64,000 nucleotides of DNA, taken from positions 1 through 64,000 of the forward strand of contig NZ_VCQV01000021.1 of NCBI RefSeq assembly GCF_007845645.1, written 5' to 3'. Every line of letters begins with the position of its first letter. Positions within the stretch are counted from its first letter, which is position 1. The translations under genes were made by a program, and so were the position numbers. Positions 35,026-43,843 of this stretch are shown here, piece by piece. The notes beneath the pieces were generated by a model, which saw only the letters and a list, made by a program, of their open reading frames with translations, searched no databases and was not told where the DNA came from. This stretch comes from Leekyejoonella antrihumi. Its GTDB lineage: Bacteria; Actinomycetota; Actinomycetes; Actinomycetales; Dermatophilaceae.

Positions 35026-36018
35026 TCAGCCCTGCTGCGGCTTCGCCGGACCGTTGGCGGGGTCGATCGCCATCTGGTCGAGCTGCTGCAGCTGGCCCTG
35101 GATGTAGCCCTTGAGCTTGGTGCGGTAGTCCCTTTCGAAGGCCCGCAGCTGCTCAATGTCCTTCGTGATCTTGTCTCGCTCGGCGTTCAGCTCACCCAGA
35201 ACCTTGGTCTTGCGGTCCTCGGCGTCCTTGACCATGGTCGTGGACTTGTCATTGGCATTCTTGACCAGCTCGTCATGCCTGCTCTGGCCCCTGCCGACGA
35301 GCTCGTCGTGCCGGCTTTGGCCATCGCTCATCAGCTGGTCGCGCTTGGCGTTCGCCTCACCGACCACCTTCTCGTGGTGCGCCTTCGCTTCGGCGATGAG
35401 CCGGTCACGGGTGGTCTCGCCTTCCTTGACATGCTCATCGTGCAGACGCTGAGCCAGCTCGATGACACCGGCCGCGCCGGCGCCACCTGCGACGGCCCCG
35501 CCCGCGGCAACGGCAGCGGTCCCTGCGTGGGATCCCCCGTCGCCAGCGGTCTTGCCGGCCGCACTGGCCCGCTCCGCCGCTGCCTTCTGCTCCTGCTCGG
35601 CCTTGGCGATCTGCGCCTGAAGCTCCTGCAGGCGTGCCTGGGCCTGCTTGGTCTGGCTCTCGACCTCGCCCTGCTCCTGCTTGGCCGCGGCAAGCTGCTC
35701 CTGAGTCGCCGACAACTCCTTGCTGCTGGCTCCCTTGTCGGCGGCGGCACCCACCGGCGCCACCGCCGGCACGCTCGCCGCACTCGCGCCGGAACCCGAG
35801 GCCTTCGAGTCGGCTTCGGCGCGACCGGGGAGTCCCTTGGAACGCCGACAGTCTTCGAGCTTGCCGGTCAGGTCCTCGTTCTCGGCGTTCAGCCGGCGTA
35901 GCTCTACGACAATCTCGTCAAGAAAATCATCCACCTGGATCTCGTCGTAGCCACTACGACCGAATCCCTTGGGCTTGGTGAACTCCCTCTTCACTACGTC
36001 TTCAGGCATCAACGCCAT
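35026..36018 (-). CDS. divIVA: DivIVA/Wag31 polar growth protein
   Basis: This 330-residue coiled-coil protein marks poles and septa and directs wall synthesis in actinobacteria. The N-terminal membrane-binding block MALMPEDVVKREFTKPKGFG and GYDEIQVDDFLDEIVVEL is typical. A long Ala/Gln/Glu coiled coil follows, then a Gly/Ala-rich linker (about residues 165-190) and a second coiled coil containing two adjacent copies of GQSRHDELV. It is monocistronic or last in the sepF-yggT-divIVA run. The two-repeat segment and the Gly/Ala linker make it longer than mycobacterial Wag31. Confidence 0.9.
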   Translation of the reverse strand: MALMPEDVVKREFTKPKGFGRSGYDEIQVDDFLDEIVVELRRLNAENEDLTGKLEDCRRSKGLPGRAEADSKASGSGASAASVPAVAPVGAAADKGASSKELSATQEQLAAAKQEQGEVESQTKQAQARLQELQAQIAKAEQEQKAAAERASAAGKTAGDGGSHAGTAAVAAGGAVAGGAGAAGVIELAQRLHDEHVKEGETTRDRLIAEAKAHHEKVVGEANAKRDQLMSDGQSRHDELVGRGQSRHDELVKNANDKSTTMVKDAEDRKTKVLGELNAERDKITKDIEQLRAFERDYRTKLKGYIQGQLQQLDQMAIDPANGPAKPQQG

Positions 36019-36109
36019 CTGTTCACCTCAGGTGCACATAGTTGTCGTAGAGCGCTCACACTGGAGTTCAGCGGGGCGGCACTGCCGACAGTCGGATAAA
36101 GGTCGCTGC

Positions 36110-36388
36110 TCACTTTAGAATATTGAGCAGCAAAGAGACAGCCAGCAGCAGGACAAGGAACCCTACGTCGATGCCGACGCTGCCGATCCGGAGCGGCGGA
36201 ATGACCCGTCGCAGCAGTTTGAGTGGTGGGTCCGTGACGGTGTACACGACCTCCGCAACCACGAGAACCGGGCCCTTGGGCTTCCACTCCCGGGCAAAAA
36301 CCTGCACCCAGTCAAGAACCAGCCGCCCGATCAGCACGACAAAGAAGAGATAGAGCACCAACGAGACGATCGCCAGGACGCCAGACAT
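36110..36388 (-). CDS. YggT family membrane protein
   Basis: This 92-residue protein has two hydrophobic helices (LAIVSLVLYLFFVVLIGRLV and a C-terminal FLVLLLAVSLLLNILK) around the conserved TVTDPPLKLLRRVIPPLRIG segment typical of YggT/YlmG. Such proteins are linked to division or envelope function. It sits between sepF and divIVA, the conserved position of ylmG. Confidence 0.9.
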   Translation of the reverse strand: MSGVLAIVSLVLYLFFVVLIGRLVLDWVQVFAREWKPKGPVLVVAEVVYTVTDPPLKLLRRVIPPLRIGSVGIDVGFLVLLLAVSLLLNILK

Positions 36389-36447
36389 GTATCAATTGTG
36401 GGGCACTACACAGCGGCTTTGTCCACCGGCCTCGGACCCAACAGCAA

Positions 36448-36963
36448 TCAGCTCTGGTTGAACAGGCCGCGGCCCGTCCCACGCTTCGCGTCCGCCCCGC
36501 TGGTGGCGACCTCGACCCCAGCCGGTGACAGCAAAAAGACCTTGCTGGTGACACGCTCGATCGTGCCGTGCAGACCGAAGACCAGACCGGCAGCGAAGTC
36601 CACCAGACGCTTGGCGTCGTTGTCATCCATGTCCGACAGGTTCATGATGACCGGCACACCGTCTCGGAAGCTCTCGCCGATCTCCTTGGCCTCGTTGTAG
36701 GTCCTCGGGTGAATCGTGTTGATGCGGCTCATGGCCCCCGCCTCGTGAGTTGACACGGCATGTGTGACAGGACCCTTGTGCAGCTGGGTCACCGGCGCGG
36801 GCTCGCGGTCGACATCGTCCTCGGCGTAACCGGTGTCGCGCCCAGTGCCGTAGCCGCCGTGCTGCCCGTCGTAGGTGGTGTTGTCGTCGTCGTAACCGTC
36901 GTCGTAACTGTCGACCTCGGCCAGGCCCAGGTACTCCATTGTCTTGCGCAGCGTGCCAGCCAT
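36448..36963 (-). CDS. sepF: Cell division protein SepF
   Basis: This 171-residue protein anchors FtsZ to the membrane. The N-terminal amphipathic membrane helix ([16 protein letters not shown]) leads into an acidic Tyr/Asp-rich linker, followed by the SepF core ([56 protein letters not shown]). The ATG at 36963, with AAGGAG 8 bases before it, sets the membrane helix at the N-terminus; 14 upstream in-frame codons are rejected. Confidence 0.93.
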   Translation of the reverse strand: MAGTLRKTMEYLGLAEVDSYDDGYDDDNTTYDGQHGGYGTGRDTGYAEDDVDREPAPVTQLHKGPVTHAVSTHEAGAMSRINTIHPRTYNEAKEIGESFRDGVPVIMNLSDMDDNDAKRLVDFAAGLVFGLHGTIERVTSKVFLLSPAGVEVATSGADAKRGTGRGLFNQS

Positions 36964-37031
36964 GTGTCGAGCTCCTTGCAGTGCGGCCTTTGCGGGGCCG
37001 TGCACGTCCTTGTCGTGGGTCGTCGTCGACG

Positions 37032-37745
37032 CTACCGCTGCGGAGGCCTGGAACCGAGGATTGCGCTTCCGACACGCAGGTGTGTCGCGCCCGCGAGCAC
37101 GGCATCCTCGAGGTCACCACTCATGCCGGCCGAGATCCATGTGGCGAGAGGATGATTGACACGGACCTCGTTGGCGATGCGGCGGAGCCGCTCGAACGCC
37201 TCGCGGGCGTTCCCGCCGAGCGGGGCTACTGCCATGACGCCCTGCAGCCTCAGGTGCTCGGCTCGGCCCGCTGCTGCCGCGAGGTCGGACAGCTCAGCCG
37301 GGGCTGCGCCACCGCGGCCGGTGTCATCGCCGGCCAGGTCGACCTGCAGGAGCACCGTGCACTCGCGGCCCGCGGCCGCTGCAGCGCGGTCCAGGGCTCG
37401 AACGACCTTGGTTCTGTCGACCGACTGCACGACATCGGCGTACCCGACGACGTGCGCCGCCTTGTTGGACTGGAGCTGACCGATGAAGTGCACTGTCAGG
37501 TCGCGGCGCGCGGCGCTCGGCAGCTCGGCGATCTTCGCCGACGCCTCCTGGTGCCGGTTCTCGCCGATGTCGGTCACTCCCAGTGCATGTAGTCGCAGCA
37601 CGTCGGCGGCCGGGAAGAACTTCGTCACCACGATGAGCCGCACCTCCTCGCGCGTCCGGCCGGCCTGCTCACACGCCGCGGCGATACGCTCCTCGACGCG
37701 CTGCAGCCCGTGCGCGAGCGCCCTCGTGCGATCGTCGTCAGGCAC
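37032..37745 (-). CDS. PLP homeostasis protein, YggS/YlmE family
   Basis: This 237-residue pyridoxal-phosphate-binding barrel protein maintains vitamin B6 and amino-acid balance and has no known catalytic turnover. The PLP lysine is in [14 protein letters not shown], and the phosphate-binding end is recognisable in [22 protein letters not shown] (first 20 residues of the motif). The [11 protein letters not shown] motif also fits. It overlaps the pgeF gene by 8 nt and precedes sepF, the same order as in Streptomyces and Bacillus. Confidence 0.9.
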   Translation of the reverse strand: MPDDDRTRALAHGLQRVEERIAAACEQAGRTREEVRLIVVTKFFPAADVLRLHALGVTDIGENRHQEASAKIAELPSAARRDLTVHFIGQLQSNKAAHVVGYADVVQSVDRTKVVRALDRAAAAAGRECTVLLQVDLAGDDTGRGGAAPAELSDLAAAAGRAEHLRLQGVMAVAPLGGNAREAFERLRRIANEVRVNHPLATWISAGMSGDLEDAVLAGATHLRVGSAILGSRPPQR

Positions 37746-38478
37746 GTGCCGTCCTCAGCACGATGACACCGGCCTGCCGCCCGGCTTGCTGGTCCTCCCG
37801 GTAGGAGAACAGGTCGTGCGACTCCCGGGTGCACCCGGGCACCCAGGTGACCTCGACGCCGCGTTCGTGCAGCTGCTGAACGACCCCCGCCGCCACGTCG
37901 ATCGCCGGCGTGCCGGTCCAGCTGACTGCACGCGCGGACGGCGACACCTGCTGCGCTGCGTCCCGCATCTGCGCCGGCACCTCGTAGCAGCGGCCGCACA
38001 CCGACGGCCCGACGGCGGCGACCAGCCTCCGACCACCGAGCTGCCTCATCCGGTCGATCGCGACGTTCACGATCCGGCCGGTCATTCCCGGCCGCCCGGC
38101 GTGGACTGCGGCCACCACGCCGGCGTCGACGTCCGCGAGGAGCACCGGGGTGCAGTCCGCCACCAGCACGACCAGCGCGAGGTCCACGGACGTGGTGACC
38201 GTGCCGTCACAGGCCCCCGGGTCCGGCATGGCCGACGTCACGATCTGCACGTCCCGGCCATGCACCTGGTTCATCAGCACCAGTCGCTCGCGTGGAACAC
38301 CGATCGCGGTCGCCAGTCGGCCACGGTTCTCCTCGACCAGCACCGGATCGTCCCCGACGTTGCCGCCGAGGTTCAAGCTGGTCATCGCCCCGCTGCTGAC
38401 TCCACCCAGGCGGTCCGTGAACACGCGATCGACGCGCAGGCCACCGGTTCCGGTCAGGTGGTCCTGCCACCAGAGCAT
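37738..38478 (-). CDS. pgeF: Multicopper/purine nucleosidase-like protein PgeF (YlmD/YfiH)
   Basis: This 246-residue protein belongs to the YfiH/LACC1 family, which acts on purine nucleosides and on mis-made peptidoglycan precursors. Its zinc-ligand set is visible: His in VLMNQVHGRDV, Cys in GPSVCGRCYEV and His in VAAVHAGRPGMTG (the family's usual HAGWRG has become HAGRPG). It starts 6 bases after ftsZ and overlaps the yggS gene. The conserved place behind ftsZ supports a link to wall quality control. Confidence 0.88.
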   Translation of the reverse strand: MLWWQDHLTGTGGLRVDRVFTDRLGGVSSGAMTSLNLGGNVGDDPVLVEENRGRLATAIGVPRERLVLMNQVHGRDVQIVTSAMPDPGACDGTVTTSVDLALVVLVADCTPVLLADVDAGVVAAVHAGRPGMTGRIVNVAIDRMRQLGGRRLVAAVGPSVCGRCYEVPAQMRDAAQQVSPSARAVSWTGTPAIDVAAGVVQQLHERGVEVTWVPGCTRESHDLFSYREDQQAGRQAGVIVLRTARA

Positions 38479-38484
38479 CGAGGC

Positions 38485-39834
38485 CTACTTCAGGAAGTCG
38501 GGCACGTCCAGGTCGTCCTCGCCGTCGTCGACGGGGACCTCGCGCGGCGGGCGCACGGTCGGCTCCTGTCGCACCTGGCCCGGCGCTGCGGCCGGGCGTC
38601 CACCGGCGGCGTCGGGGTCGCGCTGTGCGCCCTGCCCGCCACCGGGCTGGGCCGTCGTAGGACGAGGCCCGCGGTCGGCGCTGGGCCCACCCTGCTGACC
38701 ACTGCCCTGCTGACCCGCCTGGGGCTGCTGCGCCGGCGCCTGCCGACCCGCCTGGAGCGCTGCTGCGGGCGCGCCTGCGCCCTGACCGCCGTTGCCGGAC
38801 GGTTGCTGCTGGGCCCCGTTGCCACCTGCGGTGGACGGCCTGCCCTGGATCTGGCCGAGGGCGCGGTCGTCGGTGCGCTTCTGCGGCGTCCCACTGTCGA
38901 ACCCGGCGGCGATGACCGTCACGCGGACCTCGTCTCCGAGGGCGTCGTCGATCACGGCACCGAAGATGATGTTGGCCTCCGGGTGCGCCGCCTCCTGGAC
39001 CAGTCGAGCCGCCTCATTGATCTCGAAGAGCCCGAGATCGCTGCCGCCCTGGACCGACAGCAGCACCCCCTGCGCGCCGTCGATCGTCGCCTCCAGCAAC
39101 GGAGAGTTGATCGCGAACTCCGCTGCCTGCACGGCCCGGTCCTCGCCACGCGCCGAGCCGATGCCCATGAGAGCCGAACCGGCCCCCTGCATGACCGACT
39201 TCACGTCGGCGAAGTCGAGGTTGATCAGGCCGGGGGTCGTGATCAGGTCGGTGATGCCCTGGACACCGGAGAGGAGCACCTGGTCGGCGCTGCGGAAGGC
39301 GTCGAGCATGGACACGTTGCGGTCGCTGATCGACAGCAGTCGGTCGTTCGGGATCACGATCAGCGTGTCAACCTCCTCGCGCAGGCCGTTGATGCCCAGG
39401 TCGGCCTGGTTCGCCCGGCGCCTTCCCTCGAAGGTGAAGGGGCGCGTCACCACGCCGATCGTCAGCGCGCCTAGACTCTTGGCGATCTTGGCGACGACGG
39501 GTGCGCCGCCGGTCCCGGTGCCACCACCCTCGCCCGCCGTGACGAACACCATGTCTGCGCCCTTGAGGACGTCCTCGATGTCCTCGGCGTGGTCTTCGGC
39601 CGCCTTCTTGCCGACCGCCGGGTCCGCGCCGGCGCCAAGCCCCCGGGTCAGGTCACGACCGACCTCAAGTTTCACATCAGCGTCACACATGAGCAGCGCC
39701 TGGGCGTCGGTGTTGATGGCGATGAACTCGACACCCTTGAGACCGACCTCGATCATCCGGTTGATGGCGTTGACACCACCACCGCCGATACCGACGACCT
39801 TGATGACGGCGAGGTAGTTTTGCGGACTTGCCAC
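38485..39834 (-). CDS. ftsZ: Cell division GTPase FtsZ
   Basis: This 449-residue tubulin homologue forms the division ring. The GTP-binding motifs are [20 protein letters not shown] and the signature [17 protein letters not shown]; the T7 loop reads [13 protein letters not shown] long Gln/Gly/Pro/Ala-rich linker of about 120 residues leads to a C-terminal peptide [10 protein letters not shown] that binds SepF and other partners. The GTG at 39834 ([11 protein letters not shown]) with an AAAGG about 10 bases upstream is chosen; 37 upstream in-frame codons are non-conserved and cover the regulatory gap. The gene before it on this strand is murC, not ftsQ. Confidence 0.95.
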   Translation of the reverse strand: MASPQNYLAVIKVVGIGGGGVNAINRMIEVGLKGVEFIAINTDAQALLMCDADVKLEVGRDLTRGLGAGADPAVGKKAAEDHAEDIEDVLKGADMVFVTAGEGGGTGTGGAPVVAKIAKSLGALTIGVVTRPFTFEGRRRANQADLGINGLREEVDTLIVIPNDRLLSISDRNVSMLDAFRSADQVLLSGVQGITDLITTPGLINLDFADVKSVMQGAGSALMGIGSARGEDRAVQAAEFAINSPLLEATIDGAQGVLLSVQGGSDLGLFEINEAARLVQEAAHPEANIIFGAVIDDALGDEVRVTVIAAGFDSGTPQKRTDDRALGQIQGRPSTAGGNGAQQQPSGNGGQGAGAPAAALQAGRQAPAQQPQAGQQGSGQQGGPSADRGPRPTTAQPGGGQGAQRDPDAAGGRPAAAPGQVRQEPTVRPPREVPVDDGEDDLDVPDFLK

Positions 39835-39936
39835 GAGAATGGGGCCTTTCCAGCGAAGTGAACTAATCAGACATCGGCTCTGCTTGACCCGATCGCTCCT
39901 CAGCATGATCGCATCGGCGCGGCGGCGCGAACCGAC

Positions 39937-39956
39937 ACACCGCAATCGTGCGGTGT
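39937..39956 (-). terminator. Hairpin in the murC-ftsZ gap
   Basis: ACACCGCA and TGCGGTGT form a perfect 8-bp stem with a 4-base loop in the 210-bp gap between murC and ftsZ. It could end the long dcw transcript partially, so that ftsZ is driven mostly by its own promoter. A TAAGAT on the minus strand nearby (about 39990) could be a -10 element. No T-run follows the stem. Confidence 0.4.
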
Positions 39957-40044
39957 CACCCCTGCAAAGGATCGGGTCCGTCGCATCTTATGCGCCAGAC
40001 GGCTCACGTGCGAGTATCAACCTCTAGTTGACCGTGACCACCGC

Positions 40045-41481
40045 TCAGCGCAACGCCAGGCGTTCGAGAATGATGGGGCCCAGCTGGGTGATGTCACCCG
40101 CGCCAACGGTCAGCACCAGGTCGCCGCGTTGCGCCACGGCCAGCACCGCCGCGACTGCCGCGGCGCCGTCGGGCACGAAATCCACCTGACAGCCGGTGAC
40201 CCGGTCGCTGATCAACCGGCCGCTGACTCCCGCGACCGGTTCCTCGCGCGCGCCATAGACATCCATGACGAGGGCGACGTCGGCCAGCGAGAGCGCCCGC
40301 GCCAGACCGTCCGCCGCATTGCGGGTGCGGGAGTACAGATGCGGCTGGAACAGCACGATCAGTCGGCCGCCGTCTCGCAATGCGAGACCGGTGCGGATCA
40401 CGGCCTCCAGCTTGCCGGGGTTGTGAGCGTAGTCGTCGACGACTCGCACCCCCGCGGCCTCACCGCGCGGCTCGAACCGCCGGCTGGTGCCGGCAAACTG
40501 TCCCAGCCCCGCGAGCACCCGCTCGGCCTCCAGACCGAGACCCTCGGTGAGGGCAAGGAGCACACCGGCCGCGTTCAGGAGGTTGTGCAGGCCCGGCACG
40601 GCCAGTCGCAACGCGAGAGTGCGACCGTCTGGCATCCGCAGCGTGGCGTGCCAGTCCAGTCCGGTGCCTCGTTCGGCGACGATCCGCAGGTCGGCGTCGC
40701 TCGCATGTCCGTAGGTCAGCGCCCGCCGGCCGCCTTCCTGCACCGCCTCGGCGAGGGCCGCACTGCCGGGGTCGTCCGCGCAGGCGACCAGAAGACCACC
40801 GGGGCGGATCGTCTCCGCGAACGTGGCGTAGGCCGAATGCATCGTGGCGCTCGTGCCGTAGAAGTCGAGGTGGTCGTCCTTGATGTTCGTGACCAGAGCG
40901 ATCTGCGGGTGATACACCACGAACGACCCATCGCTCTCATCTGCCTCGACCACAAACGAACGCCCGTGCCCCACAGCCGAGTTGGCGCCGATGCCGGCGA
41001 TCGGCGCACCAATAGCGAACGATGGGTCGGCCGCGCAGGCACGCAGCGCGATCACCGTCATGGCGCTCGTCGTGGTCTTGCCGTTGGTGCCCGCCACCGC
41101 AATGCCGTCGGCGTCGGCCATCACCATCGCGAGCGCCTGCGCCCGGTGGAGCACCGCAAGGCCACGCCGCCGCACCTCGGCCAGCTCGGGATTGTCCTCG
41201 TGAATGGCCGAGGACACGACGACGAGGACGTCGTCTCGCAGCTGTGCGGCCGTCTGCGCCGTGTAGCCGACAGTCACCGTGGCACCGGCGGCCCGCAGGT
41301 CCTCCAGGACTGCCACCTCGACGTTGTCGGACCCACTCACCAGCACGCCGCGGGCCAGCAGCAGCCTGGCAACACCCGACATTCCCGAACCACCGATGGC
41401 GATCAGGTGCACCGCAGGCACCCGATCGAGCGAGGGCAGCGCCGCGGCGAAGTCGAACCGGTCATTGACACCGTCGGTCAT
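40045..41481 (-). CDS. murC: UDP-N-acetylmuramate-L-alanine ligase
   Basis: This 478-residue cytoplasmic ligase adds L-alanine to UDP-MurNAc. The N-terminal Rossmann motif VHLIAIGGSGMSGVARLLL, the ATP loop GIAVAGTNGKTTTSAMTV, VVEADESDGSF and the C-terminal VVDDYAHNPGKLEAVI all fit MurC. ATG 41481 overlaps the murG stop by 4 nt (ATGA), fixing the start. The gene ends 210 bases before ftsZ; in most actinobacteria ftsQ would lie here. Confidence 0.94.
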   Translation of the reverse strand: MTDGVNDRFDFAAALPSLDRVPAVHLIAIGGSGMSGVARLLLARGVLVSGSDNVEVAVLEDLRAAGATVTVGYTAQTAAQLRDDVLVVVSSAIHEDNPELAEVRRRGLAVLHRAQALAMVMADADGIAVAGTNGKTTTSAMTVIALRACAADPSFAIGAPIAGIGANSAVGHGRSFVVEADESDGSFVVYHPQIALVTNIKDDHLDFYGTSATMHSAYATFAETIRPGGLLVACADDPGSAALAEAVQEGGRRALTYGHASDADLRIVAERGTGLDWHATLRMPDGRTLALRLAVPGLHNLLNAAGVLLALTEGLGLEAERVLAGLGQFAGTSRRFEPRGEAAGVRVVDDYAHNPGKLEAVIRTGLALRDGGRLIVLFQPHLYSRTRNAADGLARALSLADVALVMDVYGAREEPVAGVSGRLISDRVTGCQVDFVPDGAAAVAAVLAVAQRGDLVLTVGAGDITQLGPIILERLALR

Positions 41482-42608
41482 CGGCTCGGGTTCCTTGCAG
41501 GTGACAGCTCCGCAGCACGATCGATCATGGCGACCAACGCCTTGTCCGCGTCCTGGTGACCCAGCCCGCGCGTGGCATCGCACATCCGCTGCAGTCGTGC
41601 GCGATCCAGGGCGAGCGGAATGATCTCGCGCTGGACCCACTGCGCGGTGAAGTCCGCGTTGTCGACCATCAGCGCGCCGCCGACTCGCACGACGCCCTCC
41701 GCGTTGAGTCGCTGCTCACCGTTGCCGATCGGCAGCGGCACGAAGACCGCGGGCAGTCCGATCGCCGCCGTCTCGCACACCATCCCCGCTCCGGCTCGGG
41801 TGACCACAAGATCCGCCACCGCGTAGCAGAGCTCCATCCGCTCGGCGTACGGACGCACGACGTAGGGCGCCTCCCCCGTCGCAGACGTGCCGGGATCGAA
41901 CTCCTTGCCGCGACCGGTGATGTGCAGCACCTGCACACCTGCGGCGCGGACCGCGCTCACGCTCTGCGCGAACGCGTCGTTGATCCGCTGGGCGCCGCTC
42001 GAGCCTCCGGTCACCAGCACCGTCGGGTAGCCGTCCGCAAGACCGAGCCGGGACAGCGCCTCGACGCGAAGAGCGGCCCGATCCATCGTGGTGATCTCGG
42101 TGCGCAGTGGCAGGCCGACGACCTGCGCATGCGCGAGCTTGGTGGCGTCGAACGTGGTCGCGACATGCGTGGTGAACCGCGCACCGAGTCGGCTGGCGAG
42201 ACCGGCGCGAGCATTCCCCTCATGCACCACGATCGGCAGGTGTCGGCGACGGGCCGCGAGGTAGGCGGGTGGGCTGACGTAACCGCCGAATCCCACCACC
42301 ACGTCGGCCCGGACGTCGTCGATGAGGTGCCCCGTCTGGGAGATCGCCGCTACCAGGGCGGCCGGGAACCTTGCTGCGGCCGCATTCGGCCGTCTCGGGA
42401 AGGCCACCTTCGGGATGAGTCGCAGGTCATATCCCCGTGCGGGCACGAGGGTCTCCTCGAGGCCTCCGCGCGTGCCGAGCACGGTGATCCGCACGGCGCC
42501 GTCCTGGTCACGAAGCGCATCGGCCGTGGCCAGAAGCGGTGCGATGTGCCCCGTGGTGCCTCCGCCCGCCAGCAGGATCGACCGCGGGTGACGGGAGGTC
42601 AGGCTCAA
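41478..42608 (-). CDS. murG: Lipid II synthase MurG
   Basis: This 376-residue membrane-associated glycosyltransferase adds GlcNAc to lipid I. The N-terminal loop SILLAGGGTTGHIAPLLATA, the acceptor-side VVVHEGNARAGLASRLGA and the C-terminal VTRAGAGMVCETAAIGLPAV plus nucleotide-binding PIGNGEQRLNAEGV all match. A TTG start at 42608 is proposed because it overlaps the ftsW stop codon as TTGA and AAAGG lies 8 bases upstream; no ATG lies between the ftsW stop and the conserved LLAGGG. Confidence 0.93.
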   Translation of the reverse strand: MSLTSRHPRSILLAGGGTTGHIAPLLATADALRDQDGAVRITVLGTRGGLEETLVPARGYDLRLIPKVAFPRRPNAAAARFPAALVAAISQTGHLIDDVRADVVVGFGGYVSPPAYLAARRRHLPIVVHEGNARAGLASRLGARFTTHVATTFDATKLAHAQVVGLPLRTEITTMDRAALRVEALSRLGLADGYPTVLVTGGSSGAQRINDAFAQSVSAVRAAGVQVLHITGRGKEFDPGTSATGEAPYVVRPYAERMELCYAVADLVVTRAGAGMVCETAAIGLPAVFVPLPIGNGEQRLNAEGVVRVGGALMVDNADFTAQWVQREIIPLALDRARLQRMCDATRGLGHQDADKALVAMIDRAAELSPARNPSR

Positions 42609-43843
42609 CGGGAGGCCTTTCGGGTCGGCAGGACTGCCATCGTCCGTCGAATCAGGCTGGGACGGGCGGCAAGGGCCGCCTTGCACTCGGGCTCATTGCG
42701 TGCGAAGGCTATGAGTATCCCCAACGCCAACAGCGTCGTCACCAGCGCCGATCCGCCCGAGGACACCAGGGGCAGCGGCACACCGATGATTGGCAGCAGA
42801 CCGATGACCGAGCCGATGTTGATCATCGCCTGGGCGAGGATCCACACCATGATGCCGGCGGTGGTCAGGCGCACGAACATGTTGCTGCTGTTCACGATCA
42901 TGCGGTAGCAGGCATACCCCAGCGCGAGGTAGAGGGCCAGCACGACCAGGGTTCCCGGCAGTCCGAGCTCCTCACCGATGATCGCGAAGATGAAGTCGTT
43001 GTGTGCCTCCGGCAACCATGACCACTTCTCACGGCTCGCGCCCAGTCCGACACCCCACCACCCGCCATCGGCCATGGCATACAGGCCATGCACCTTCTGG
43101 TAGCAACCCGTGGTGTTGGCGTTGATGCAGGTGCCGAGCCAGGCGTCGATGCGGCCGGTGCGGTTGCCGCTGGTCACCACGGCAGCCATCACCCCGGCGA
43201 AAGCCAACAGCCCGAAACCGGCGAACACCCGCATCCGCACGCCGGCGACGAAGAACATGGCCGCCGCGATGGTTAACAACACCATGGTGGTGCCGAGGTC
43301 GTGGCCGAGCAGCACGAGCCCGAACAACAGTCCGAGCAGTGGCGCCAGCGGCAGCAGGACGTGGCGCAGCTGGCCCAGCAGCGCCCGCTTGTGGGCAAGG
43401 ACCATCCCAGCCACGAGGACGACCGCGAGCTTGCCGAGCTCGGAGGGCTGGAACGTGAACCCGCCGACACCGATCCAGTTGCGGTTACCGTTCACGGTGC
43501 GGCCGAGCCCGGTGAACACCATCAGCTCAAGGAGGATCGCCACAGCGAAGGTGGGTAGGGCCAGAATTTTCCAGATGCGCACGGGCACTCGGCTGGCGAT
43601 CATTGCCCCGATCACCCCCAGCACGGCGAACATCGCCTGGCTCTTGAAGACCGTGAAGGATGAGCCGCTGTCCACGTAGGACGTGACGCTCGATGCGGAC
43701 AGCACCATGATCAGGCCGAACAGCAGCAGCATCGTGCTCGACCCGAGGAGCAGGTAGTACGGGGCGATCGGCGACTCGAGCCGTTCACGAACGTCCTGCA
43801 GGTGCCACCGTTCGTCGGTGCGGGACGTGCTCGCCGCGGTCAC
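42605..43843 (-). CDS. ftsW: Peptidoglycan polymerase FtsW
   Basis: This 412-residue SEDS-family membrane glycosyltransferase polymerises lipid II at the septum. About ten helices are visible, with RTVNGNRNWIGVGGFTFQPSE covering the catalytic loop (starting residues shared with GRT), the AHNDFIFAIIGEELGLPG motif and PLPLVSSGGSALVTTLLALG near the end. The start is a GTG at 43843 that overlaps the murD stop (GTGA). Confidence 0.94.
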   Translation of the reverse strand: MTAASTSRTDERWHLQDVRERLESPIAPYYLLLGSSTMLLLFGLIMVLSASSVTSYVDSGSSFTVFKSQAMFAVLGVIGAMIASRVPVRIWKILALPTFAVAILLELMVFTGLGRTVNGNRNWIGVGGFTFQPSELGKLAVVLVAGMVLAHKRALLGQLRHVLLPLAPLLGLLFGLVLLGHDLGTTMVLLTIAAAMFFVAGVRMRVFAGFGLLAFAGVMAAVVTSGNRTGRIDAWLGTCINANTTGCYQKVHGLYAMADGGWWGVGLGASREKWSWLPEAHNDFIFAIIGEELGLPGTLVVLALYLALGYACYRMIVNSSNMFVRLTTAGIMVWILAQAMINIGSVIGLLPIIGVPLPLVSSGGSALVTTLLALGILIAFARNEPECKAALAARPSLIRRTMAVLPTRKASR

